NCBI GenBank assembly: GCA_018712145.1
Contig: DVHJ01000053.1
Location: 1 to 37,220 of the forward strand
Length of the DNA stretch: 37,220 bases
From: Candidatus Faecousia faecigallinarum
Lineage (GTDB): Bacteria; Bacillota; Clostridia; Oscillospirales; Oscillospiraceae
Direction of reading: 5' to 3'
A program made the position numbers and the translations under genes. The notes below the pieces were generated by a model. That model did not search any database and was not told where the DNA came from. It saw nothing but the letters and a program-made list of their open reading frames with translations. Position 1 is the stretch's first letter. Every line of letters begins with the position of its first letter. Of the stretch, positions 1-8,979 are shown one piece after another.

Positions 1-435
1 TTTGCCCTAAGTACTACTGACTTGCCAGGCATTTCTGCGGGGACGCGGATTGCCACACCAGTGTGCGCACTGGTTCGCAATGACATGCAGAAGGAAGGAC
101 GTGTGCGCGGGGGCAAGAACGTTGCTCGCAATGACATGCAGAAACTGGACAGGCATTTGCGTGGCAACACAGTGGTTCGCAATGACATGCAAAAGATTGC
201 CGCGTTGCTACGTGTGCAAGAGGGTGCCGCCGGGGCAAGCCCGCAACCGCCTACGAATTCGCCTTAAGTGTTACTTTTTCCTGCCCTTTTCTGCGGGGAA
301 GCGGATTGCCGCGTCGCTCCGCTCCTCGCAATGACATGCAAAAACCTGCTGCGTGTTCGCATAGGCAACTACGTCCTCCCGGGTTAAATTCGTTACGGGT
401 TTTGTATTCGCCCGAAGTACTGCTTTCTGCCATGT
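1..435. repeat. Cluster of degenerate dispersed palindromic repeats (A-type copy in reverse orientation at ~41-91, B-type copy at ~296-345, partial 'cgcaatgacatgca' pieces at ~120-195)
   Basis: Shared words 'gcggattgcc...tcgcaatgacatgca' and 'ccagtgtgcgcactgg' recur at 10.2-10.9 kb and 17.1-17.8 kb; ORFs here translate to typical repeat-derived peptides (RNDMQK, CHCEERSD-like). Confidence 0.85.
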
Positions 436-439
436 CCAA

Positions 440-469
440 CCGCCGGGGGAAAATCTTTTCCCCGGCGGG
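440..469. other. Near-perfect hairpin ccgccgggggaaaa-tc-ttttccccggcgg upstream of feoA
   Basis: Inverted repeat with a one-base length difference between arms. Confidence 0.6.
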
Positions 470-525
470 CCGCACCATTTCCCCGGCCGGCAGATACACT
501 GGTCATAGGGTCAGAGCAAGGGGGG

Positions 526-762
526 ATGGAGATGACAACATTAGACCGGCTGCCGGTGGGCGGCCGGGGGCTGGTGGTGGCAGTGGGGACCGGCGAAGCC
601 CTGCGCCGGCGGCTGGCGGAGCTGGGCATGGTGCCGGGCACAAAGGTCACTTGCCGTATGACTGCGCCGGGGGGCGACCCCCTGGCCTATGGGTTCCGGG
701 GGACGGTGATTGCCCTCCGGGCCAGGGACGCCGGGAAAATCCGATGCGAAGTGGAGGAATGA
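526..762 (+). CDS. feoA: Ferrous iron transport protein A (FeoA, SH3-like); start may be ATG 532
   Basis: RRRLAELGMVPGTKVTCRMTAPGGDPLAYGFRGTVIALRARDAGKI pattern; directly upstream of feoB; G-rich RBS. Confidence 0.9.
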   Translation: MEMTTLDRLPVGGRGLVVAVGTGEALRRRLAELGMVPGTKVTCRMTAPGGDPLAYGFRGTVIALRARDAGKIRCEVEE

Positions 763-765
763 GCC

Positions 766-2580
766 ATGAGCAGAAGAAAGCCGGCCCCGGCGGGGAAAAC
801 CGTGGCCCTGGTGGGTAACCCAAACGTGGGAAAAAGTACGGTGTTCAACGGCCTGACGGGGCTGAACCAGCACACCGGCAACTGGCCGGGGAAAACCGTG
901 GCCCTGGCCCAGGGACGGCTGACCATTGCCGGGGAAACCTACCGGCTGGTGGACCTGCCGGGCACCTACACCCTCGCCGGAAGCGCAGGGGAGGAGCGGG
1001 TGACCCTGGAGTTCATTGCCTCCGGGGAGGCGGACTGCGTGGTCATTGTCTGCGACGCCACGGCCTTGGAGCGGAATTTGATCCTGGCCCAGCAAGTCAT
1101 GCAGCGGCAGGACAAGGCGGTGCTTTGCCTCAACCTCATGGACGAGGCAGAGCGGGGGAACATTCACATTGACCGGGCCGGGTTGGAAAAGGCCCTGGGC
1201 ATTCCCGTGGTGGCCACTGCCGCCGGCAGCGGCAAGGGCCTTGACCGGCTGAAAGCGGCCATTGCCCGGGCGTGCCGGCAACCCGGCCGGCCGAACCGGC
1301 TGCCCCTGACCGCCACCACGGCCCAGTACATTGCATGGGCAGAGGAAGTGACGGAAAAAACGGTGCTTCGGGGGCGCAGCGCCTACCACCTGCGCCAGCT
1401 GCGGCTGGACCGCTTGCTCACCGGCAAAGGATTGGGAATTCCTCTGCTGCTGCTTTTGCTGCTGGCGGTGATTTGGTTGACCATTTCCGGCGCAAACTAC
1501 CCATCCCAGGTGCTGAAATGGGGATTTGACTGGGTGCAGGCCCGGTTGGCAGCCTGGCTGTCCGGCCTGCCCTGGTACGTGACCGGGCCATTGCTGGATG
1601 GGGTCTATGCCACCGTGGCCCGGGTGATTGCGGTGATGCTGCCGCCCATGGCCATTTTCTTCCCCTTGTTTACCTTGCTGGAGGATGTGGGCTATCTGCC
1701 CCGGGTGGCCTTTGTCCTGGACAGGGGACTGTCCCGGTGCGGCGCCTGCGGCAAGCAGGCGCTGACCATGTGCATGGGCCTGGGCTGTAATGCGGTGGGG
1801 GTTACCGGCTGCCGGATTATCGACTCGCCCAGAGAGCGGCTGATTGCCGTGGTCACCAACGGATTTTTGCCTTGCAACGGCAGGTTTCCCACTCTGATTT
1901 TGCTGGGCAGCATTTTTTTTGGCGGCGGGGGATTTTTGGGGGCGCTGACGGTAACGGCGTTGATTGCCCTGGGTACCGGGGCTGCCATGGCTGCATCCTG
2001 GCTGCTGAGCCGGACGATTCTCCGGGGTCAACCCAGCGCCTTTGTCCTGGAGCTGCCGCCGTTCCGCAAGCCCCGGGTGGGGCAAATCCTGGTTCGCTCC
2101 CTGACGGACAGGACTCTTCTGGTGGCCCGGCGGGCGGCGCTGGTGGCCGCCCCGGCGGGGCTGCTCACCTGGTGCCTGGGGGCGGCAACCTGGAACGGCA
2201 GGAGCCTGCTGGCCTGGGGGGCGGCGCTGCTGGAGCCGGTGGGCCGGGCCCTGGGGATGGACGGGGCAATTGCCCTCAGCTTTCTGCTGGCCCTGCCGGC
2301 CAACGAGCTGTTTTTGCCGGTGCTGACCATGCTCCTCACCGGCGGCGTTGGCCTGGGGCCGGAGCTGGAGCAAACCGGCCCGCTGCTGCTGGGCGCAGGC
2401 TGGTCCTGGCCTACGGCCATGTGCGTGATGATTTTTGTGGTTCTGCACTGGCCCTGCGGCACCACCCTGGCCACCATCGTCCGAGAGACGGGAAAACGCC
2501 GGTGGGCGGTGTTGGCGGCGGTGCTGCCCACCGCCATTGGGGCGGGGATATGTTTGCTTATCACAGCGCTGCTGCGGTAA
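766..2580 (+). CDS. feoB: Ferrous iron transporter FeoB (GTPase plus gate-domain permease)
   Basis: GNPNVGKSTVFNGLTG P-loop, DLPGTYTL switch, NLMDEA, GCGAC..MGLGCNAVGVTGCRII and LPCNGRFPTLILLG gate motifs. Confidence 0.95.
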   Translation: MSRRKPAPAGKTVALVGNPNVGKSTVFNGLTGLNQHTGNWPGKTVALAQGRLTIAGETYRLVDLPGTYTLAGSAGEERVTLEFIASGEADCVVIVCDATALERNLILAQQVMQRQDKAVLCLNLMDEAERGNIHIDRAGLEKALGIPVVATAAGSGKGLDRLKAAIARACRQPGRPNRLPLTATTAQYIAWAEEVTEKTVLRGRSAYHLRQLRLDRLLTGKGLGIPLLLLLLLAVIWLTISGANYPSQVLKWGFDWVQARLAAWLSGLPWYVTGPLLDGVYATVARVIAVMLPPMAIFFPLFTLLEDVGYLPRVAFVLDRGLSRCGACGKQALTMCMGLGCNAVGVTGCRIIDSPRERLIAVVTNGFLPCNGRFPTLILLGSIFFGGGGFLGALTVTALIALGTGAAMAASWLLSRTILRGQPSAFVLELPPFRKPRVGQILVRSLTDRTLLVARRAALVAAPAGLLTWCLGAATWNGRSLLAWGAALLEPVGRALGMDGAIALSFLLALPANELFLPVLTMLLTGGVGLGPELEQTGPLLLGAGWSWPTAMCVMIFVVLHWPCGTTLATIVRETGKRRWAVLAAVLPTAIGAGICLLITALLR

Positions 2581-3160
2581 GGGCGGAGACCTCGTATGCG
2601 GTGCGCATTTCCTGGCCGGCCTCCGTCACCTTGCGGTAAAGGCGGCTTTGCAGCCGGCCGGTGAGCTGGATGGTATCCCCGGGAGAGAGTTTGGCAATCT
2701 CCTGGGCGGTTCGTCCCCACAGGATACAGGGTAAGTAGTCTGACCGGCGGCAGGAGCGGGGGACGGCCAGCATCACATCGCAGATTTCCCGGCCCAGGGG
2801 CGTCCGCCGGTAAACCGGCGGCTTGCAGATGGCGCCGGAGAGCTGGGCGTCATTGCAGGGCGGCAGGTCGCCGGTGCTCAGGGCCTGGGCAAAGACAAAG
2901 ATCACCAGCCTTTGCCCCTGGCCGGACCGGTTGTTGTAGGAGCGGATCTGCCCCTGGACGGTGATCATGCCGCCCCCGGACAGATCCATCTGCTCCAGCA
3001 CATCTCCCCGGGCAATCACCGGCAGCCGGTCCACCGCGCCGGACAGCCGGGGCACTTCCAGCACGAAGCGGAAAAACTGGCTGCCGTGATTTTCGTGAGA
3101 AAGCCGGGGAAGCTCCAGGAGACTTCCCCGTATGGTAATTTGATTGGCTGCGTGTTCCAT
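2561..3160 (-). CDS. Single-stranded DNA-binding-like protein with two OB-fold-like segments
   Basis: MEHAANQITIRGSLLELP...FRFVLEVPR...ITVQGQIRSYNNRSG and second unit NDAQLSGAICKPPVYRRTPLGREICDVMLAVPR...LPCILWGRTAQEI...IQLTGRLQSR; ATG at 3160. Confidence 0.75.
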   Translation of the reverse strand: MEHAANQITIRGSLLELPRLSHENHGSQFFRFVLEVPRLSGAVDRLPVIARGDVLEQMDLSGGGMITVQGQIRSYNNRSGQGQRLVIFVFAQALSTGDLPPCNDAQLSGAICKPPVYRRTPLGREICDVMLAVPRSCRRSDYLPCILWGRTAQEIAKLSPGDTIQLTGRLQSRLYRKVTEAGQEMRTAYEVSALTAAAL

Positions 3161-3232
3161 ACTTCCACCTCTGATTCCAGTTGTATGGGACACTGTATGA
3201 ACATCCGGCGGCGGATATGCGGGAAATACGCC

Positions 3233-3261
3233 TTGCACGGCGGGGAAAAATATGGTATACT
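3233..3261 (+). promoter_or_regulatory. Sigma-A-type promoter TTGCAC-17-TATACT
   Basis: TTGCAC 3233-3238, 17-bp spacer, TATACT 3256-3261, upstream of the M50/scpAB operon. Confidence 0.75.
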
Positions 3262-3306
3262 CCGTACTAAAGTGCCGGGGTATGCCCTGGCAAATTCTCG
3301 GACGGA

Positions 3307-4020
3307 ATGAGGCGGGTTATGAACGGATTTTCCGCATGGCTGGAACAGCTGCAATATGAACGGCTGCTGGACTTGGTGGTGACGGTGGCGGCGGCGCTGC
3401 TGTGCATCACCATCCATGAGACTTGCCACGGCTGGGCGGCCTACCGCTTGGGGGACCCCACCGCCAAGCAAGCCGGGCGGCTCACCCTGAACCCGCTGCG
3501 GCACATTGACCTGCTGGGCCTGGTGTGCATGGCGGTGGCCCACTTCGGCTGGGCTAAGCCGGTGCCCATCAATCCGGGGAATTTCCGGCATTTTCGCCGG
3601 GATACCGCCATTACCGCCCTGGCCGGGCCCCTATCCAATCTGGTGCTGGCGGTGGTGGCCTTTACCCTGTACTGCGCCGGGGTCTGGCTTAATTGGTATC
3701 TGGGGCAGCCGGAGTGGCTTTACTATATTCTGCTGTTTTTGAACTATACCGGGGGGATGAGCGCGGCTCTGGCGGTGTTTAACCTGTTTCCCATCCCGCC
3801 GCTGGACGGCAGCAAAGTGCTCTACTCCCTGCTGCCGGAGCGCCAGTACCAGTGGCTGCTGCGGTATGAGCGCTTTGGCTTTCTGGTGCTGGCGGTGCTG
3901 CTGATCACCGGGGTGCTGGACGGACCCATGCGCTTTTTGCTGGACAAGCTGCTGACGGTGCTGCTCCAGATCTGCCGGTGGCCCATGGCTTTGCTCAATG
4001 CCCTGGTCTATGGGCGGTAG
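3307..4020 (+). CDS. Site-2 protease family (M50) membrane metalloprotease
   Basis: ITIHETCHGWAAYRLGD (HExxH) and NLFPIPPLDGSKVL motifs; multiple TM segments. Confidence 0.88.
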   Translation: MRRVMNGFSAWLEQLQYERLLDLVVTVAAALLCITIHETCHGWAAYRLGDPTAKQAGRLTLNPLRHIDLLGLVCMAVAHFGWAKPVPINPGNFRHFRRDTAITALAGPLSNLVLAVVAFTLYCAGVWLNWYLGQPEWLYYILLFLNYTGGMSAALAVFNLFPIPPLDGSKVLYSLLPERQYQWLLRYERFGFLVLAVLLITGVLDGPMRFLLDKLLTVLLQICRWPMALLNALVYGR

Positions 4021-4029
4021 GAGTGGGGC

Positions 4030-4812
4030 ATGAAGGAACCAAGCTACCATTTGGAGGGGGTCATCCGGACAAAATCCCAGGAAATGGAGGATTTTAACGG
4101 CCCCCTGGATGTGATTCTGCTGCTGCTGAGCAAAAATAAAATTGAGATTCAGCAGGTGAGCATCACCGCCATCCTGGAGCAGTACCTGGCCTACCTGGAT
4201 GAGATGAAGCGGATGGACATGGAGATTGCCAGCGAATTTATCACCATGGCCTCCCACTTAATGGTGATTAAGACGAAGATGCTCCTGTCGGCCAGCGAGC
4301 AGGCCGAGGCGGAGAGCGAGATGGATCAGCTCCGCCAGAGCCTGGTGGAGCGGCAGCGGAAGGAAAACCTGGACCAGCTCCATCAGGCGGTGCAGTTCCT
4401 GGAGGGGCGCAACGAGATTGGCCGGTGCCTGTTTACCAAGGGGCCGGAGCAGCTCCGGCGGCCCCAGGGCTACCAGTACCGCCATGAGCCGGGGGATCTG
4501 ACCCGGGCCCTGGCGGCGGCGGCGGAGCGCACCCGGCGGCGGCTGCCGCCGCCGGTGGCCAGCTTCCAGGGCATTGTGGGCAAGGAGCCTTTCCCGGTGA
4601 CCAAGAAGGCCGGACAAATTCTCCGGCGGTTGGCCCGGTGGGGGATGATGCATCTGCGGCAGCTGCTGGCCGGCAGCCGCAGCCGGTCGGAAATTGTGGC
4701 CGGGTTTCTGGCGGTGCTGGAGCTGTGCCGGACCCACGCCATCCGGCTGGAAGATGGGGACGGGGACGACCCGGCCCTGTACCCGGAGGAGGAGAGCCAT
4801 GGAGGAACTTGA
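4030..4812 (+). CDS. scpA: Segregation and condensation protein A
   Basis: FNGPLDVILLLLSKNKIEIQQVSITAILEQYLAYLD; next to ScpB. Confidence 0.93.
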   Translation: MKEPSYHLEGVIRTKSQEMEDFNGPLDVILLLLSKNKIEIQQVSITAILEQYLAYLDEMKRMDMEIASEFITMASHLMVIKTKMLLSASEQAEAESEMDQLRQSLVERQRKENLDQLHQAVQFLEGRNEIGRCLFTKGPEQLRRPQGYQYRHEPGDLTRALAAAAERTRRRLPPPVASFQGIVGKEPFPVTKKAGQILRRLARWGMMHLRQLLAGSRSRSEIVAGFLAVLELCRTHAIRLEDGDGDDPALYPEEESHGGT

Positions 4813-5356
4813 ACGGATTGTGGAGGCGCTGCTGTTTGCCGCCGGGGAGCCGGTGGAGCTGAAGCGGCTGAGCCAGGCTGCCGGCTGTGAAGTGGCCCAG
4901 GTCCAGGCGGCGGCAGACCGCCTGATGGACGAGCTGGCCTTTTCCCGCCGGGGCGTGCGGGTGGTGAAGCTGGACGGGGCATACCAAATGTGCTCCGCCG
5001 GGGAGATGGGGGACTATGTGGCCCGGGTGCTGGAAACCCGGAAGCCCCCCAAGCTCTCTGCTTCCCAGCTGGAAACCCTGACGGTGGTGGCCTACTACCA
5101 ACCGGCCACCAAGGCCATGGTGGAGCAGGTCCGGGGGGTGGACAGCAGCTACTCTTTGTCCGCCCTGCTGAACAAAAAGCTGATTGCCGAATGCGGCCGG
5201 CTGAATGTCCCCGGCCGGCCGATTCAGTACAAGACCACCCCGGATTTTTTGCGGACGTTTGGGCTGTCCAGCCTGGACGACCTGCCGGAGCTGCAGCTGG
5301 CGGAGCTGGGGACCCCGGATCAGCTGACCCTGGCGGATCAGCCGGAAGGCCAATGA
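4799..5356 (+). CDS. scpB: Segregation and condensation protein B
   Basis: MEELERIVEALLFAAGEPVELKRLSQA...VVAYYQPATKAMVEQVRGVDSSYSLSALLNKKLIAECGR; start overlaps the scpA stop. Confidence 0.93.
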   Translation: MEELERIVEALLFAAGEPVELKRLSQAAGCEVAQVQAAADRLMDELAFSRRGVRVVKLDGAYQMCSAGEMGDYVARVLETRKPPKLSASQLETLTVVAYYQPATKAMVEQVRGVDSSYSLSALLNKKLIAECGRLNVPGRPIQYKTTPDFLRTFGLSSLDDLPELQLAELGTPDQLTLADQPEGQ

Positions 5357-6006
5357 CCGCCCTGTATATCCTGCTGGCGCTGGCGGCCCTGGTGGCGGCG
5401 GTGCTCCTGGCGCCGGTGGGCCTGCGGCTGCGGTATGACCGGGAGGGATTGGCGGCATGGGCGATCCTTGGTCCGGTCCGCCTGGGCCTGGGGAAGAAAA
5501 AGCCCCCCAAGAAAAAGCCCCCTAAGCCCGCCAAAGAGAAGGCCCCCAAGGGAAAGGCCCCAAAGCCCCCCAAGGGGAATCACTCCGCCAAACCCGGCGG
5601 GGAATCCGGGGACGCTCCCCCGCCGGAGTCCGGCGGAACCCTGGCCGGGCTGAAGGTTTACCTGCCCACCGCCAAGGCCATGCTGGGGGCGGTCCGGCGG
5701 CGGCTCACGGTGCGCAGGCTTACGTTGCTGGTGAACCTGGCGGGGGATGATCCTTGCGATTTGGCGGTAAACTATGGCAGGACCTGGGCGGCTCTGGGCA
5801 GCGGGCTGGCCCTGCTGGAGGGGGCCTTCCGCATCCGGCAACGCCGGGTGGAGGTGGCCTGTGACTTTGCCGGGGAGGAAACCCGGATTTACGGCGAGCT
5901 GGTCATTGTGGCCTGCCCGGCCAGGCTGCTGGCGGTGGCCATTCGCTACGGCTGGCAGCTCCTGAAGATCTATTGGAATCAGAAGAAAGGCGGTGCAGAT
6001 GCATGA
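5353..6006 (+). CDS. DUF2953-like membrane-anchored protein with K/P-rich linker
   Basis: N-terminal TM, KKKPPKKKPPKPAKEKAPKGKAPKPPKG linker, ATGA overlap with scpB; position upstream of gerW. Confidence 0.7.
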   Translation: MTALYILLALAALVAAVLLAPVGLRLRYDREGLAAWAILGPVRLGLGKKKPPKKKPPKPAKEKAPKGKAPKPPKGNHSAKPGGESGDAPPPESGGTLAGLKVYLPTAKAMLGAVRRRLTVRRLTLLVNLAGDDPCDLAVNYGRTWAALGSGLALLEGAFRIRQRRVEVACDFAGEETRIYGELVIVACPARLLAVAIRYGWQLLKIYWNQKKGGADA

Positions 6007-6389
6007 GTCAAACTCTCCCCAATATGCTGGAAACCACGTTAAAAAAGCTGAAAGAGCTGATGGATGTGAACACGGTGGTGGGGGATCCCATCACCACCCC
6101 GGAAGGGGTGACCATCCTGCCGGTGTGCAAGGTGAGCTACGGTGTGGGCGGCGGCGGCTCGGATATTCCCAAGTCCGCCTCCAGTGGCAATTATCCCTTT
6201 GGAGGCGGCGCCGGCGTGGGGGCAAAGATCACGCCCATCGCCTTTTTGATCATCAAAGGGGACTCGGTGCGGCTGCTGCCCATTGGCGCGCCCCCCAGCA
6301 CCACCGCCGACCGGGTGGTGGAGCAGCTGCCGGACCTGGTGGACAAGCTCCAGGCCATGGTGGCGGGATTCCGCAAAAACGGCCAGTAA
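6003..6389 (+). CDS. ytfJ: GerW/YtfJ-family sporulation protein
   Basis: VVGDPITTPEGVTILPVCKVSYGVGGGGSD...FGGGAGVGAKITPIAFLII signature; ATG 6003 overlaps the upstream stop. Confidence 0.9.
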   Translation: MSQTLPNMLETTLKKLKELMDVNTVVGDPITTPEGVTILPVCKVSYGVGGGGSDIPKSASSGNYPFGGGAGVGAKITPIAFLIIKGDSVRLLPIGAPPSTTADRVVEQLPDLVDKLQAMVAGFRKNGQ

Positions 6390-6436
6390 GTGCATAAATG
6401 CCCCATTGCCGGACAAGCTATGGCCGGTGATGAAAC

Positions 6437-7537
6437 ATGAAACGTTGGATAAGCGCCGCTTTGGCCGCCCTATTTCTGCTGCTGCCCGGCCTGCCCCGGG
6501 CCGGGGCGGTGGAGCTGTCTGCCCAGTGCGCCGTGCTGATGGACGCCGCCTCGGGCAGGCTCCTCTATGCCCAAAACCCGGACGCGGAGAAGCTGATTGC
6601 CAGCACCACCAAGATCATGACCGCCCTGGTGGTTTGCGAGCAGTGCAATGTGCTGGACCGGGTGCAGATTCCCCAGGAGGCGGTGGGGGTGGAGGGTTCG
6701 TCCATGTACCTCCGGGCCGGGGAGATCCTCACGGTGCAGGAACTGCTGTACGGCCTGATGCTCCACTCCGGCAACGATGCGGCGGTGGCCCTGGCCATCT
6801 ACTGCGGCGGTACGGTGGAGGGGTTTGTGGCCCTGATGAACGACAAGGCCAGGAGCTTGGGGCTGGAGAACACCCATTTTGAAAACCCCAACGGCCTGGA
6901 CAATGAGAAGCACTATTCCTCTGCCCGGGACCTGGCGGTGCTCACCGCCTATGCCATGGAAAACGAGATATTTGCCAAGACCGTCTCCACCCGGCAGATC
7001 CAGGTGGGCGGCCGCCAGCTCACCAACCACAACAAGCTGCTGTGGCGGTACGACGGCGCCGACGGGGTGAAAACCGGCTACACCAAAGCGGCCGGCCGGG
7101 TGCTGGTGTCCGCGGCGGTGCGGGGGGGACGGCGGCTGGTGGCGGTGACCATCAACGCGCCGGACGACTGGAACGACCACACCAAGCTCCTGGACTATGG
7201 CTTCAGCCAGTTCGCGGTAAAGACCCTGGTGAGCCGGGATCAGATGGTGGGCAGCCTCACCGTATTCTCCGGCCAGCGGGAAACCGTGGATCTGATTGCC
7301 ACCCAGGAATTTGCCTGGCCCATGGCCCAGGGAGAGCAGGTGGAAGTGGAAATTCCCGGCCCCGGCTTTGTGTTCGCGCCGGTGCAGGCCGGGCAGGAGG
7401 CGGGCTTTGCCCACATTCTGGTAGACGGCGTCGGGGTGGGCAAAGTGCCCCTGGTGTATGGGGAGACGGCGGAGCTGCCCCCGGAGCCGGAGAAGCCGGG
7501 CCTGTTCCGGCGGATATTTGGAGGAGCCAATGCGTGA
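6437..7537 (+). CDS. D-alanyl-D-alanine carboxypeptidase (DacF/DacB-like)
   Basis: Signal peptide; IASTTKIMTALV (SxxK), SGNDAAVALA (SxN), DGVKTGYTKAAGR (KTG). Confidence 0.93.
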   Translation: MKRWISAALAALFLLLPGLPRAGAVELSAQCAVLMDAASGRLLYAQNPDAEKLIASTTKIMTALVVCEQCNVLDRVQIPQEAVGVEGSSMYLRAGEILTVQELLYGLMLHSGNDAAVALAIYCGGTVEGFVALMNDKARSLGLENTHFENPNGLDNEKHYSSARDLAVLTAYAMENEIFAKTVSTRQIQVGGRQLTNHNKLLWRYDGADGVKTGYTKAAGRVLVSAAVRGGRRLVAVTINAPDDWNDHTKLLDYGFSQFAVKTLVSRDQMVGSLTVFSGQRETVDLIATQEFAWPMAQGEQVEVEIPGPGFVFAPVQAGQEAGFAHILVDGVGVGKVPLVYGETAELPPEPEKPGLFRRIFGGANA

Positions 7538-8252
7538 ACGGCTGCAAAAGCTGCTTTCTGCCCGGGGGATTGCCTCCCGCCGCCAGGCGGAGCAGATGAT
7601 TGCCCAGGGCCGGGTGCTGGTCAATGGCCGCCCCGCCGCCCTGGGGGACCGGGCCGACCCGGCAGCAGATGAAATTACGGTGGACGGGAGAAGGCTCCCG
7701 CCCGCCCGGTCTTTTGTGTACATTATGCTCAACAAGCCCCGGGGGGTGGTGACCACCCTGTCCGATGAGAAGGGCCGGAAAAATGCCGCCCAGCTGGTTT
7801 CCGGCTGCGGCTGCCGGGTTTGGCCGGTGGGGCGGTTGGACATGGACTCCGAGGGGCTATTGCTGTTTACCAATGACGGCAGCTTTTCCCAGGCGGTGGC
7901 CCATCCCCGGGGCCGGGTGGATAAACACTACCGGGTCTGGGTCCAGGGCTATGGGCCGGACCGGCTGGCGGCCCTGGCCAGGCCGGTGGTGCTGGACGGA
8001 TACCAAATTGCCAAGCCGGAGATCCGGCTGCTCCATGCCCAGGGCGGCCGGGCCTGCCTGGCCGTGACCATCCACGAGGGACGCAACCGGCAGATCCGGC
8101 GGATGTGCGCCATGGCCGGCATGGGGGTCACCCGGCTGGTGCGCCTGGGGGAGGGGAAACTGACCTTGGGCTCGCTGAAGCCCGGCCAATGGCGGTATCT
8201 GACCCCGGCGGAGGTGGCCGGGGTGCTGGAACAGGGAGGCAACCATGGGTGA
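7530..8252 (+). CDS. rRNA pseudouridine synthase (RsuA/RluB family) with S4 domain
   Basis: RLQKLLSARGIASRRQAEQMI S4 motif; VGRLDMDSEGLLLFTNDG and GRNRQIRRMCA motifs; ATG 7530. Confidence 0.93.
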   Translation: MRERLQKLLSARGIASRRQAEQMIAQGRVLVNGRPAALGDRADPAADEITVDGRRLPPARSFVYIMLNKPRGVVTTLSDEKGRKNAAQLVSGCGCRVWPVGRLDMDSEGLLLFTNDGSFSQAVAHPRGRVDKHYRVWVQGYGPDRLAALARPVVLDGYQIAKPEIRLLHAQGGRACLAVTIHEGRNRQIRRMCAMAGMGVTRLVRLGEGKLTLGSLKPGQWRYLTPAEVAGVLEQGGNHG

Positions 8253-8979
8253 GCATATTCTCTCCCGCTTGCAGGCGGGGATGGACGGATTTTCCAAGGG
8301 GCAGAAGCGGCTGGCCGCCTATATTTTGGCGGATCCCCGGCAGGCGGCCCTGAAAACGGCGGAGGAATTGAGCCGGTGCGCCGGGGTTTCGGCGTCTACA
8401 GCGGTGCGGTTTGCCGCCGCCCTGGGGTACGCCGGGTATCCGGAGATGCAGCGGGATTTGCAGCGCGTTGCTCTGAGCGGAACGGCCCCGGCATCCCCCG
8501 CCGGCGGGCTGACCCAAACCATGGAGGCGGATATCCGGCAGATCCGCCAGGTCATGGCCGGCCTTGACCGGGGGGCGTTTTGCCGGTCGGCGGAGGCGGC
8601 AGGCAAGGCCAGGCGGGTGTATGTCCTGGGCTTTCCCCTGGCTGCCCTGCTGGCCCAGGGCCTGTGGCGGCTGCGGCCGGACGTGATTGCCGTGCCCAGG
8701 GGAGAGGAGGAACGCCTGGGCTGGGCCGGGCCGGGGGATATGGTGATTCTTCTGGATTTTCCGCCCTACGCCCCGGACAGCGCCCTGGGGGCGGAAACCG
8801 CCTGGCGGCAGGGCGCCAAGGTGGTGGCCATCACCGACCGGCCTGACGCCCCGGCCGCTAAGCGGGCAGGCATGGTGCTCACCGTCCCGGCCAAGGCCGG
8901 GGAAATGGCCGCCCCGGCCAGCCTGATCCGGGCTTGGCTTACTGCTGTGGCGGAAGGAAAGGGATCGGAATATGGATGA
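8245..8979 (+). CDS. MurR/RpiR-family transcriptional regulator
   Basis: KGQKRLAAYILADPRQAALKTAEELSRCAGVSASTAVRFAAALGYAGYPEMQRDL HTH followed by a SIS-like region. Confidence 0.85.
   Translation: MGEHILSRLQAGMDGFSKGQKRLAAYILADPRQAALKTAEELSRCAGVSASTAVRFAAALGYAGYPEMQRDLQRVALSGTAPASPAGGLTQTMEADIRQIRQVMAGLDRGAFCRSAEAAGKARRVYVLGFPLAALLAQGLWRLRPDVIAVPRGEEERLGWAGPGDMVILLDFPPYAPDSALGAETAWRQGAKVVAITDRPDAPAAKRAGMVLTVPAKAGEMAAPASLIRAWLTAVAEGKGSEYG

Noticed and set aside
440-525. Fur box or riboswitch upstream of feoAB
   Set aside because: Only a GC-rich hairpin is visible; no recognisable Fur-type palindrome or known riboswitch core.
541-2448. 635-aa minus-strand ORF antisense to feoB, and other long antisense ORFs (e.g. 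22406-24514 opposite glnN, 24734-26149 opposite the aminotransferase, 35619-37019 opposite the permease)
   Set aside because: High-GC codon-position artefacts: low-complexity Gly/Pro/Gln/His-rich translations opposite clearly recognisable proteins.
5353-6006. K/P-rich stretch as a collagen-like or structural repeat protein
   Set aside because: It is a short linker inside a DUF2953-like protein, common in this genomic position.
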